Positions 43,588 to 51,348 of a DNA stretch of 64,000 bases are shown here, piece by piece (position 1 is the first letter of the stretch; every line of letters starts with the position of its first letter). Location of the stretch: NCBI RefSeq assembly GCF_023913515.1, contig NZ_CP099391.1, positions 1,922,001 to 1,986,000 on the forward strand. The letters run 5' to 3'. Under the pieces are notes generated by a model that did not search any database, was not told where the DNA came from, and worked only from the letters and a program-made list of their open reading frames with translations. The stretch is from Natronococcus sp. CG52 (GTDB taxonomy: Archaea; Halobacteriota; Halobacteria; Halobacteriales; Natrialbaceae). Made by a program: the position numbers and the translations under genes.

Positions 43588-45123
43588 CTATTTATTCGTC
43601 ACTTTCACGTCGTAGTGGGCCACATTTACATACGTCAATTGTGGTGGAGGTACGTATCCGTCCGGATATGCGGTAAGATTCGCATCTTGAAGGCTATCGT
43701 CGTACTCTATATCTTGGGCATTAGCCTGGAAGTGCACAGAATGGGCAATGATCGATCCGGTAAATTTGGGATTTGAAAGGAGACAAACCTGATGGCCAGA
43801 ACAATGCTTATTATCTATTACTTTGTTTTCTCCCTCAAAGTAGTCTGTTGGTGTAAAAATAGTTCCTACGTAAGTGCCGCCGGTGATTCCAACAGAGGTG
43901 TCTGGCGTGCCAAACAATTGTAACTGCTCGGCCTGGCGTTCGCCGTCTATTTCTTCGGGCTTAACATCTCCACCACTCATCTCAAAATTACCCGTCGTGT
44001 ATATTTTTAGTGAGTTATTTGGGCTATTTTCGTTCTCCCAATCTCTGACAGAGAGACCTTCGTCATTTAGATCGACATCACCGTCGACAAGAATCGTCGC
44101 GTTTCCATCTGAGAGGTTAACGACGAGTTCATCGTTGAGGGATACCTCTCCTGCCAAGTGCGTCCCATTCTCTATTTGCTCACTTCCGTCAATGACCCCC
44201 TGTTCTTCGATGTCATCCCCCTCTTCACCGAACTCATTATTTTCAGCGTCTTCGATCATCTCGTGAATCGTATTATTGAGATCACCGAACGATCCCGGAT
44301 TGAGTTCGATTTCTTCTTCGACGCTATCACTACCACTTCCCTGCTCGCTCCAGCTTTCAGAATAGGTCACTCCCTCTTCGAACGCATCTTCCATCTCGAG
44401 GTGTCCAAGCGTAACGGTCAGAATCGCTGAATCCCCTTCTGCGGGTTCGATGTTCCGGACGACCGCATTACTGGCCTGCTGTTCGAAATACGTCGCCCAT
44501 CCACGCCAGTATTCACTTTTGATTATAAGATCAACGCTCTCGTCTTCGACAACGTTCGTTTCGGCGTACGCTGTTGTCTCATTGTGAGACATGGATATAT
44601 CGCCGGTACCGAGCTGTTCGTCACCAGAAACGGTGATAACAGGGAGCGTCAACGTCTCACTGTGAAAATCATAATAGATCGGAGGGGAGGATACCACGCG
44701 CGTTTCTTCCCCCGTTTCACGGAACACTGCACCTGATTCGTAGGCGATCTTCGTTCCACTATCGCTCTCGTATTCGATCGTTCCGAACGTAAGATTGAGA
44801 TCTTGTTTTAAGCCATCTGATTCAACTCGCATATATCCGGTTTCGTCCCGGGCGATGGCTCCGTCTTCACCGGCATCAAGATTGATCGTGTTCGCAGTAT
44901 CAGAGTTAAACGACGTTTCTGATAGGGACTGGCTCATTTTTACGAACGACAGTTCAACCCGTTCTTCCTCCGTCTGATGCTCGGTCGTGGTCAGGAGGTC
45001 ACCTCCGACCACGAGGATTCCGGCGCTGGCGACGGCGACCATTCCGATCAGTATCACGAACCCGATTAATGCCGCCTGACCGCGCTCCGTCGAAATGGTT
45101 GCTCCGTCGCCAACATCACTCAT
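43588..45123 (-). CDS. DUF7289-type pilin-like surface protein
   Basis: The protein of 511 residues starts with a short charged leader and a single hydrophobic segment (RGQAALIGFVILIGMVAVAS and onward, residues about 14-40) like a type IV pilin or prepilin. A large Asn/Glu/Ser-rich extracellular domain with many Asn-X-Ser/Thr sequons follows (HNETTAY, NNTIHE and NGTHLAG). Near the C-terminus GITGGTYVGTIFTPTDYF and two cysteines (HCSGHQVCLLS) may form a disulfide. The gene is visibly richer in A and T than its neighbours, as expected of horizontal transfer. A TATA-like GTTTTATTATCG lies 27 bases before the ATG. Confidence 0.75.
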   Translation of the reverse strand: MSDVGDGATISTERGQAALIGFVILIGMVAVASAGILVVGGDLLTTTEHQTEEERVELSFVKMSQSLSETSFNSDTANTINLDAGEDGAIARDETGYMRVESDGLKQDLNLTFGTIEYESDSGTKIAYESGAVFRETGEETRVVSSPPIYYDFHSETLTLPVITVSGDEQLGTGDISMSHNETTAYAETNVVEDESVDLIIKSEYWRGWATYFEQQASNAVVRNIEPAEGDSAILTVTLGHLEMEDAFEEGVTYSESWSEQGSGSDSVEEEIELNPGSFGDLNNTIHEMIEDAENNEFGEEGDDIEEQGVIDGSEQIENGTHLAGEVSLNDELVVNLSDGNATILVDGDVDLNDEGLSVRDWENENSPNNSLKIYTTGNFEMSGGDVKPEEIDGERQAEQLQLFGTPDTSVGITGGTYVGTIFTPTDYFEGENKVIDNKHCSGHQVCLLSNPKFTGSIIAHSVHFQANAQDIEYDDSLQDANLTAYPDGYVPPPQLTYVNVAHYDVKVTNK

Positions 45124-45144
45124 ATGTTCCTAGAGGAATGGTGG

Positions 45145-45156
45145 CGATAATAAAAC
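45145..45156 (-). promoter_or_regulatory. TATA-like box of the DUF7289 gene
   Basis: The minus strand reads GTTTTATTATCG, centred about 27 bases before ATG 45123. This supports a leaderless start. Confidence 0.6.
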
Positions 45157-45366
45157 TCTCGGCTGATAGAATCATTCGCCGCCGTTTATTCCACCCGTTC
45201 TCCGGAGGACGGAAAGGAAACTCGAGCAGCGAACGAACGACGGCCGTGAGCGACGCAGAGAGCCCCGAACAGTTCGGTTATCGAATCTTCTCCGCCGCGA
45301 GGGAGCGAAACCCGGCATCCCCGAAGATAAACACTTGTATATCGGACGTACCCTAGCCTTCGTCAG

Positions 45367-46317
45367 ATGACGCGTACAGCCGAGAAGATCAACGCCCTCG
45401 TCCGCGAGGATTCCTCGATGACGGATGCCCTCGAGGCCATCCGCGAGGAGGCCGACAGGAACGGTGGCGAGGTCCAGTGGGGCGATGTCAACGACGACCT
45501 GACCAGCGGGCAGTGGGGTCGACTGATCGAAAAAGGCGTGCTGGTCGACGGCGACCAGGGGTTCGAAATCGCCGACCGCGAGGCCTACGACGAGGCGCTC
45601 GACGGAGACGGTGAGACCGACGGCGTTCCGGACGTCGATATCGACGAAGAGGAGGCGAGCTGGTCGCAGTGGGACAAGATGGCCGGCGCCGGTTCGGTGC
45701 TGTTGATGGTCGGCTACTGGTTTAACTCAGTGCGGGATACGGTCGGGAGTACGATCAACATGGCGCTCGGGCCGCTCGATGCAGCGCTGCCGTTCTACGC
45801 CGTGATCCTCTCCGTCGCGCTGCTGACCGGTCTCTACTCGACGCTCCTGCAAGCGAACCTGATGAACCCCGACCGCATCGGGAAGTACCAGGAGCGGATG
45901 AAGGCGATGCAAGAGAAACAGAAGGACGTCCGCGAGCGCAAAGAAGAGGCCGAAGAGCGCGGCGCGAGCGAGGCCGAGATCGAACGCCTTGAGAACGAGA
46001 TGGAGCGCGCCCGCGAAGAGCAGATGGAGGCCATGGCCGACAACATCGGGATGTTCAAAGAGCAGTTCAGACCGATGGTCTGGATCATGCTGTTTACGAT
46101 CCCGCTGTTCCTTTGGATGTACTGGAAGATCCAGAGCGCGGGCATCGCCGACGCCGAGGCGACGATCATCATGCCGATCGTCGGCGAGACCGGCTGGAAC
46201 GAGGGCCTACTCGGTCCGATGCAGGCATGGATCGTCTGGTACTTCCTGTGCTCGATGGGCTTTACGCAACTGCTTCGCAAGTCCCTGAACATCGACATGA
46301 CGCCGTCGAGCGCCTGA
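45367..46317 (+). CDS. DUF106/EMC3-TMCO1 family membrane protein (Oxa1 superfamily)
   Basis: The 316-residue protein has a soluble N-terminus (about 95 residues). Membrane segments follow near residues 98-118, 137-160, 232-250 and 285-303, with a charged coiled coil at about 178-225 (QEKQKDVRERKEEAEERGAS). The archaeal DUF106 family belongs to the Oxa1/YidC superfamily of membrane-protein insertases, together with EMC3 and TMCO1. Its place near secY, cmk and cbf5 is conserved in archaea. A TATA-like TTGTATATC lies about 28 bases before the ATG. Confidence 0.9.
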   Translation: MTRTAEKINALVREDSSMTDALEAIREEADRNGGEVQWGDVNDDLTSGQWGRLIEKGVLVDGDQGFEIADREAYDEALDGDGETDGVPDVDIDEEEASWSQWDKMAGAGSVLLMVGYWFNSVRDTVGSTINMALGPLDAALPFYAVILSVALLTGLYSTLLQANLMNPDRIGKYQERMKAMQEKQKDVRERKEEAEERGASEAEIERLENEMERAREEQMEAMADNIGMFKEQFRPMVWIMLFTIPLFLWMYWKIQSAGIADAEATIIMPIVGETGWNEGLLGPMQAWIVWYFLCSMGFTQLLRKSLNIDMTPSSA

Positions 46318-46452
46318 ATCCGGCGCCGACCCCTTCTCTGCAGTTACCGCCCTCGTCGCGATCGTCGCGGCGTGGTCCCCCGTCACACGCTCACGGGCGT
46401 GTTTCGTCGGTGGATTCAAAACCCATTTTACCCGTCCCGTCGCAGTTTGGAT

Positions 46453-47031
46453 ATGTTACTCACCGTCTCCGGCCCGCCGGGAAGCGGGAAGAGTACGACT
46501 GCGGAGTTGCTCGCCGACGCATTCGATCTCGACCACGTCAGCGGCGGCGACATCTTCCGTGAGCTAGCCGACGAGCGCGGCTACACCCCTCTCGAGTTCA
46601 ACAAACTCGCGGAGGAGAACGAGTCGATCGACCGCGACCTCGATCGTCGGCTGCGCGAAATCGCCATCGAAGAGGACGACCTCGTGCTCGAGTCGCGCCT
46701 GGCCGGCTGGCTCGCCGGCGATCACGCCGACTTCCGATTCTGGCTCGACGCGCCGGCGGGAGTCCGCGGCTATCGGATCGCCGAACGGGAGGAGAAGGAT
46801 CCCGAACGGGCGACCGAGGAGACGAAGGCGCGCGAGGCGAGCGAGGCCCAGCGGTACCAGGAGTACTACGGGATCGACATCCGGGATCTGACGATCTACG
46901 ATCTCTCCGTGAACACCGCTCGCTGGGAGCCCGACGCCGTCCTCGACATGCTCGTGACCGCCGTCGACGAGTACGAGCCAAACGGTGACGAAGGAAAGGC
47001 GACCGTCACCGGCGTCGACTACGACTTCTAA
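46453..47031 (+). CDS. cmk: Cytidylate kinase, archaeal type
   Basis: The 192-residue protein begins [20 protein letters not shown], with the P-loop at residues 7-15, and continues with [19 protein letters not shown] and [20 protein letters not shown]. It phosphorylates CMP/dCMP. The ATG at 46453 is selected because it starts at the first strand and has a TATA-like CCATTTTACC about 27 bases upstream. Its stop codon shares a base with the cbf5/truB start. Confidence 0.94.
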   Translation: MLLTVSGPPGSGKSTTAELLADAFDLDHVSGGDIFRELADERGYTPLEFNKLAEENESIDRDLDRRLREIAIEEDDLVLESRLAGWLAGDHADFRFWLDAPAGVRGYRIAEREEKDPERATEETKAREASEAQRYQEYYGIDIRDLTIYDLSVNTARWEPDAVLDMLVTAVDEYEPNGDEGKATVTGVDYDF

Positions 47032-47933
47032 TGGCACTTCGTGGCCCACCCGAGGAGCGATCGCCCGCCGACCTCCTGACCTTCGGCGTCGTCAACCTCG
47101 ACAAACCGCCCGGACCGTCCTCCCACCAGGTGAGCGGCTGGCTCCGGGATACCGTTGCGGACACGCTGGCCGAACGCGACGCGGGGACGATCGACCAGGC
47201 GGCTCACGCCGGCACCCTCGATCCGAAGGTGACCGGCTGCCTCCCGATCATGCTCGGCGACGCGACGCGACTCGCACAGACGTTCCTCGAGGGCGCGAAG
47301 GAGTACGTCGCCGTCCTCGAGTGCCACGGCCCCGTTCCGGCCGACGTCGAGTCGATCGCCGTCGAGTTCGAGGGCCCGATCTATCAGAAGCCGCCGCGAA
47401 AGAGCGCCGTCTCGCGTCGCCTTCGCGTGCGCGAAATTTACGACCTCGAGGTGCTCGAGGCCGACGATCGACAGGCGCTCGTGCGAATTCGGTGTGAGAG
47501 CGGGACCTACGTCCGAAAACTCTGTCACGATCTCGGCCTCGCGCTGGGGACGGGCGGTCATATGGGACACCTCCGGCGGACGGCGACGACGCCGTTCGAC
47601 GACTCGACGCTGCACACCGCCCAGGAGTTCTACGACGCGCTCGCCTTCTGGCTCGAGGACGACGATCCGGAGCCGCTGTTCGAGGTCGTCGAGCCGGCCG
47701 AGCGGATTCTCGAGCACATTCCGAGCGTGATGATCGCCGAGAGCGCGGCCCAGCAGGTCGCGACGGGCGCGCCGGTCTACGCGCCGGGCGTACTCGAGGC
47801 GGACGACGCCGACCGCGGCTCCCTCGTCGCCTGCTATACGCCGAACGGGGCGGCGGTGTGTCTCGGCGAACTGGTCGGCGAGCCGGACGCCGAGAGCGGC
47901 GCCGTCGTCGATCTCGAGCGCGTGTTGGTGTGA
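47031..47933 (+). CDS. cbf5: rRNA pseudouridine synthase Cbf5/TruB
   Basis: The 300-residue protein has the TruB catalytic motif HAGTLDPKVTG with the nucleophile Asp64, followed by KEYVAVLECHG and RIRCESGTYVRKLCHDLGLA. A PUA domain covers residues about 225-300 (VMIAESAAQQVATGAPVYAPG). In archaea Cbf5 is the core of H/ACA ribonucleoproteins and can also act on tRNA U55. It is translationally coupled to cmk (TAATGG). Confidence 0.95.
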   Translation: MALRGPPEERSPADLLTFGVVNLDKPPGPSSHQVSGWLRDTVADTLAERDAGTIDQAAHAGTLDPKVTGCLPIMLGDATRLAQTFLEGAKEYVAVLECHGPVPADVESIAVEFEGPIYQKPPRKSAVSRRLRVREIYDLEVLEADDRQALVRIRCESGTYVRKLCHDLGLALGTGGHMGHLRRTATTPFDDSTLHTAQEFYDALAFWLEDDDPEPLFEVVEPAERILEHIPSVMIAESAAQQVATGAPVYAPGVLEADDADRGSLVACYTPNGAAVCLGELVGEPDAESGAVVDLERVLV

Positions 47934-48002
47934 TACCGGCGACCAACTCACCTCTCACGGGGTTCTCGAATACCGAGGCCGAGAGCAGCGAGGTGCGTCG
48001 AC

Positions 48003-48308
48003 GGGCCGCTCTTTGGTACCGTCCTATACGAGTGGCTCGAGGACGTTCTCTCTTCGGAACAGGGCGGGCTCGCGCCGTATCTCCGGGAAACGCTTCCGGA
48101 AGGGGTGTTGACAACCGACGTCGCCGGCGTGACGTTCCTCGACGTGATCAACGCGGTCGTCGACGGCCGCAGCCAGCTGTACCTCGGAATCGTCTTCGTG
48201 CTGTTCGTGCTGTTCGTCCCGAACGGGCTGCTCGGTTCGATCCGGGACCGTCTCGGCGGCACCGTCGCGAAACGGCTTCCGGCGCATCTGGAGCGGTACC
48301 GTCGCTGA
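48003..48308 (+). pseudogene. C-terminal fragment of a LivM-type branched-chain amino-acid permease
   Basis: One frame reads LFGTVLYEWLEDVLSSEQGG, LAPYLRETLPEGVLTTDVAG and LYLGIVFVLFVLFVPNGLLG, and ends LPAHLERYRR. This is the last helix and tail of LivM-type ABC permeases. The upstream 200 residues are missing; the frame before 48003 is unrelated. No other Liv genes are present. The 67 codons from GTG 48105 could still be translated but would not make a working permease. Confidence 0.75.
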
Positions 48309-48426
48309 CGGCCGCCGTGGTGCGCTCGCGTTCTCTTTTGCGGGGGTATCGTCCCTCGACTCGAGCCGGACTGGATTCGAGTCGTGTCGTTTCTCTCGAG
48401 GTGGCTCGCTGCTTCCAAAACGACAC

Positions 48427-48434
48427 GCTTAAAC
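48427..48434 (+). promoter_or_regulatory. TATA-like box of tRNA-Pro
   Basis: GCTTAAAC lies about 30 bases before the tRNA 5' end, similar in spacing to the tRNA-Gly boxes. Confidence 0.5.
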
Positions 48435-48459
48435 GATAGACGGCCATCGATCTACGTAC

Positions 48460-48530
48460 GGGACCGTGGGGTAGTGGTATCCTCTGCGGATGGGGTCCGT
48501 AGGACCCGAGTTCAATTCTCGGCGGTCCCA
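48460..48530 (+). tRNA. tRNA-Pro (GGG)
   Basis: This is a 71-base cloverleaf with acceptor stem GGGACCG/CGGTCCC plus discriminator A, anticodon loop ATGGGGT (anticodon GGG) and T-loop TTCAATT. CCA is not encoded. Its 3' end is duplicated downstream, as expected if the gene served as an integration target. Confidence 0.95.
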
Positions 48531-48531
48531 T
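48510..48531 (+). repeat. Attachment-like direct repeat, tRNA copy
   Basis: The 22 bases from GTTCAATTC to GGTCCCAT cover the T-loop and 3' end of tRNA-Pro. They recur exactly at 48638-48659. Confidence 0.7.
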
Positions 48532-48575
48532 ATTCCGTCGCGAACAAACTCGTGAGCGACAGCACTCTGGAACGA

Positions 48576-48587
48576 GCCGAGAATTGA
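48576..48587 (-). repeat. Inverted partial copy of the tRNA-Pro 3' repeat
   Basis: GCCGAGAATTGA is the exact reverse complement of the T-loop part of the 22-base repeat and lies between its two direct copies. Confidence 0.5.
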
Positions 48588-48637
48588 GCACGCAAGTCGC
48601 AGCGTCCGAGCGAAGCGAGGACGACCGTCTTGCATCT

Positions 48638-48659
48638 GTTCAATTCTCGGCGGTCCCAT
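48638..48659 (+). repeat. Attachment-like direct repeat, distal copy
   Basis: An exact 22-base copy of the tRNA-Pro 3' end lies 128 bases downstream of the original. It is not a second tRNA: the 5' part and anticodon are absent. It looks like an att site left by an element that integrated at the tRNA. Confidence 0.7.
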
Positions 48660-48715
48660 TTTCACGACGCAACGAACGAGGGAGCGTAGCGACCGTTGTG
48701 ACGCGAGGAGTGGAA

Positions 48716-49249
48716 ATGGGAGCAGGGAGCAGCTTCGCTGCGACCGTGCTGGACGCGCTCGTCGCAAATGTGTTCTCCGGCGGGTCGATCAACACGAAAC
48801 ACTACGCCCCGTCGTTTGCACTGAACCACCGCGGCGAAGACGCTCACGTTCTCGATGCGCTCGATCTGGTCGGCGTCGACTATCGGATCGTCGACGACCG
48901 TCACGAGCGGGCCGATGAAGTCTGGCCGACCGAAGACGGAACTGTTCTCGGGCGGGTATTGGCTGTTCTCGGTGCGCCTGTTGGACAAGAGCGGAACAGC
49001 GTCTGGAACTCCCGGTGTATCTCGACGACGCGCCTACCGACGTTCGGGAAACGTTCGTCGTTTGCTATCTCGAGAACCGAGCGACAGAGCCCCGCGGCGG
49101 TGTCACTACGTTTCGAGAAGAACGCAACGAATCGTATCTGCTCGCATTTGCAAACTGATCGAAGACGTGAGTGACGGACCAGTGCGGGTTTCCGAAAAGA
49201 ACGTATTTTATCGCAGGAAGCGACGCAGAACCTTGGCGTCGTTCGGTGA
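48716..49249 (+). pseudogene. Multiply frameshifted gene of unknown family
   Basis: One protein can be followed through several reading frames. Frame one: ATG 48716, FAATVLDALVANVFSGGSIN, YAPSFALNHRGEDAHVLDAL and GRVLAVLGAPVG to about 48989. Frame two: RLELPVYLDDAPTDVRETFV and REERNESYLLAFA to 49151. Frame three: KLIEDVSDGPVRVSEKNV. Back in frame one: ILSQEATQNLGVVR and a stop at 49247-49249. The frames join smoothly, so a single gene of about 175 codons has taken at least three frameshifts. I do not recognise the family for certain; a LAGLIDADG-like helical protein is one possibility. Confidence 0.65.
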
Positions 49250-49266
49250 ACGGGTAGATTACCCGT

Positions 49267-49527
49267 TCAATCCGATTCGAGGTCGTCGGCATCCAACTCT
49301 CCAACCAAGTACGCCTGACCTCGGCCGGTAATCTCGTAGAGTCCCTCGTCGACGCGATTAACGAGCCCCGCCTCGTGAAGTTTCCCGAGGCGGGTACTCA
49401 GATAGTGGCGCGAGTAGTCCAGGTTGACCGATAGTACTCGAGGCGAGAGAACGAGAGCACTATCCGCGAGAGTCTCGAGGAGACGATCGTCCGCTTGCGT
49501 CATCCACGAGACGCTCGGCCTTCGCAT
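49267..49527 (-). CDS. PhiH1-repressor-like winged-helix regulator
   Basis: The 86-residue protein starts MRRPSVSWMTQADDRLLETL, the typical opening of haloarchaeal proteins related to the PhiH1 phage repressor. It continues with a winged helix (NLDYSRHYLSTRLGKLHEAG and LYEITGRGQAYLVGELD). It would bind DNA, perhaps as the last intact gene of the element that entered at tRNA-Pro. Confidence 0.85.
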   Translation of the reverse strand: MRRPSVSWMTQADDRLLETLADSALVLSPRVLSVNLDYSRHYLSTRLGKLHEAGLVNRVDEGLYEITGRGQAYLVGELDADDLESD

Positions 49528-49863
49528 ACTGGTACGTCATCGGCTGGCATTTTATCAATACTGGTTGGTTCGCTCGACAGCAACAGATGTTGTGCTCTGT
49601 CGTAACGAGCGGTCGGTTGAGTGGGGTGAGCGGAACGGTTCGGTGTCGGTGAACGGAAGCCGGACAGACCCGACGGTCGCCGGTCGGGTTCTCGTCAGAA
49701 ACGCGAACCCGGTATTCGAGGCACCGGCCCGTCTGGTTCCCGTGAGGGAGACGGAACGCGACAGCGAACGATCCCGCTCGAGTAGATCCGTCGACCGGCC
49801 GACCGCCCGCGCCTTCGACGGCGATCAGCGGCTTTATCGGGATTCACTCCCGATCAATCGGCT
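49528..49863. other. Intergenic region after the PhiH1-like regulator
   Basis: About 336 bases. A plus-strand frame runs through it without stop, but it has no start or motif that convinces me. I treat it as decayed DNA plus the promoter of the next gene. Confidence 0.35.
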
Positions 49864-50679
49864 ATGACGGTCGTTCTCGCCGGTGTCGGTGCGGACAGCA
49901 CGAACCTCGGTGCGCTGGGGCCGCTGTACGACGACGGCGGCTTCGAGTACGTGCCGATCCCCGAGAAAACTCGCGAGACGGACGAAACCGAAACGCTCGG
50001 CTCGTGGTCGCTCCGGGGAGACGACGGGGTTGCAGCCGATCTGACGACCCGGATCGAACCCCAGCCGGTCCGCGGCGGACTCGAGGCCGTCTCCGGCGGC
50101 GACCTCGCGTCCTGGCCGTTCCACCGCGATCCGAACTTCGAGGCGCTGACCTACGGCGAGCACCGGACCAGCGGCTACGTCTCGCGGCTGCGCGCCCTCG
50201 AGCCCGGTGACATCGTCGGCTTCTACGCGGGACTGCGGCGTCCGGGCGGTGACCGGGCCCACCGGTACCTGATCGGATACTTCACGGTCGACGACGTCGC
50301 GGTCGTCGCACCCGAGATGCCACTCGAGGAGCGGCGAGCGATCCTCGAGGCACACCCGAACAACGCCCACGCCAAGCGGGCGCGGGACGGCGACCTCTAC
50401 CTCGAGAAGCCGGTCGTCGTCGTCGACGGCCGAGAGCCGGGCGGACTGTTCGATCGAGACCCGATTCGCCTCAGCGACTACTACGTGCGGGACGGAAACG
50501 TCCGGGCGCAGTACTACCTGCGCGAGGAGATCGAGTCCGCGTGGGACGTCCGCGCCGGCGGCGCGAACATGATGTTCAAGCCGGCCTACCGCTGTGGACT
50601 CTCCGGCGAGCGCTTCCGCGAACTGGTCGGAGTCCCCGGCGAGCGAGAGGGCGCGCACGCGGTCGTCGGCGACGGCTGA
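49864..50679 (+). CDS. Nmad3-like nucleotide-modification-associated protein
   Basis: The 271-residue protein starts MTVVLAGVGADSTNLGALGP and FEYVPIPEKTRETDE, the opening I associate with Nmad3 (nucleotide modification associated domain 3). Later come FHRDPNFEALTYGEHRTSGY, LRALEPGDIVGFYAGLRRPG and the C-terminal NMMFKPAYRCGLSGERFREL. Nmad domains were linked by comparative genomics to phage and mobile-element base-modification systems. There is no methyltransferase next to it. The family call is by memory of the pattern. Confidence 0.65.
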   Translation: MTVVLAGVGADSTNLGALGPLYDDGGFEYVPIPEKTRETDETETLGSWSLRGDDGVAADLTTRIEPQPVRGGLEAVSGGDLASWPFHRDPNFEALTYGEHRTSGYVSRLRALEPGDIVGFYAGLRRPGGDRAHRYLIGYFTVDDVAVVAPEMPLEERRAILEAHPNNAHAKRARDGDLYLEKPVVVVDGREPGGLFDRDPIRLSDYYVRDGNVRAQYYLREEIESAWDVRAGGANMMFKPAYRCGLSGERFRELVGVPGEREGAHAVVGDG

Positions 50680-50733
50680 TCGGCCGCTCACCCCTGCGGA
50701 CCGCTCGAGGGGTGGCGAATCGATCGGTTTCAT

Positions 50734-51300
50734 GTGGTGACAGATCGAACGATCCTCGCAGTGACCGACGACACGACCTCGAGACACGACCGCGTTCGCT
50801 CGCACCCGACCCGCGGAGCGCGCAATTCGCTCGCTCACTGGACCCGCGCTCGGCACCCGCTACGGGTCGCGATCAACTACGTGGTCGTCTGGCTCGTCCG
50901 CGTTTCGCCGAGCCTTCGGCTCAAGCGCTGGCTGCTGCGCCGGATCGGCGTCGCGGTCGGCGAGGGTGTCTCCTGGGGGCTCGAGGCGACGCCGGACGTG
51001 TTCTGGCCCGACCTGGTCACCGTCCACGACCACGCGATCGTCGGCTACGACGCGACGATCCTCTGTCACGAGTTTCTGCAGGACGAGTACCGGACCGGGG
51101 AGGTCGTCGTCGGCGAGCGGGCAATGATCGGTGCGGGCGCGATCGTCCTCCCCGGCGTCGAGATCGGGGCGGAAGCGAGCGTCGCGGCTAACTCGCTCGT
51201 GACCCGGGACGTCGAACCCGGTACCACGGTGGCCGGAGTGCCGGCCCGGCCGATGAACGGTGAGGCGCTCGAGGAGGGAGGCTCGAGCGCGGACGGGTAA
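50734..51300 (+). CDS. Hexapeptide-repeat acyltransferase
   Basis: The protein of up to 188 residues ends in a left-handed beta-helix typical of the maltose/galactoside acetyltransferase group: VGEGVSWGLEATPDVFWPDL, then GERAMIGAGAIVLPGVEIGA and VTRDVEPGTTVAGVPARPMN. The N-terminal part has a hydrophobic, basic region (RVAINYVVVWLVRVSP) that may touch the membrane. The start is uncertain: GTG 50734 or GTG 50761. The acyl acceptor is unknown. Confidence 0.8.
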   Translation: MVTDRTILAVTDDTTSRHDRVRSHPTRGARNSLAHWTRARHPLRVAINYVVVWLVRVSPSLRLKRWLLRRIGVAVGEGVSWGLEATPDVFWPDLVTVHDHAIVGYDATILCHEFLQDEYRTGEVVVGERAMIGAGAIVLPGVEIGAEASVAANSLVTRDVEPGTTVAGVPARPMNGEALEEGGSSADG

Positions 51301-51348
51301 CCGTACGACGCGGTAAAACGGAGTGCGGGCGAAACGGCGGAACGGCGA

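Noticed and set aside
48638-48659. Second tRNA-Pro gene
   Set aside because: Only the T-loop and 3' acceptor part are present; no anticodon arm or 5' half can be found.
49424-49867. Plus-strand frame of 147 codons before the Nmad3-like gene
   Set aside because: It overlaps the PhiH1-like gene on the other strand and its translation has no domain. I could not support it as a gene.
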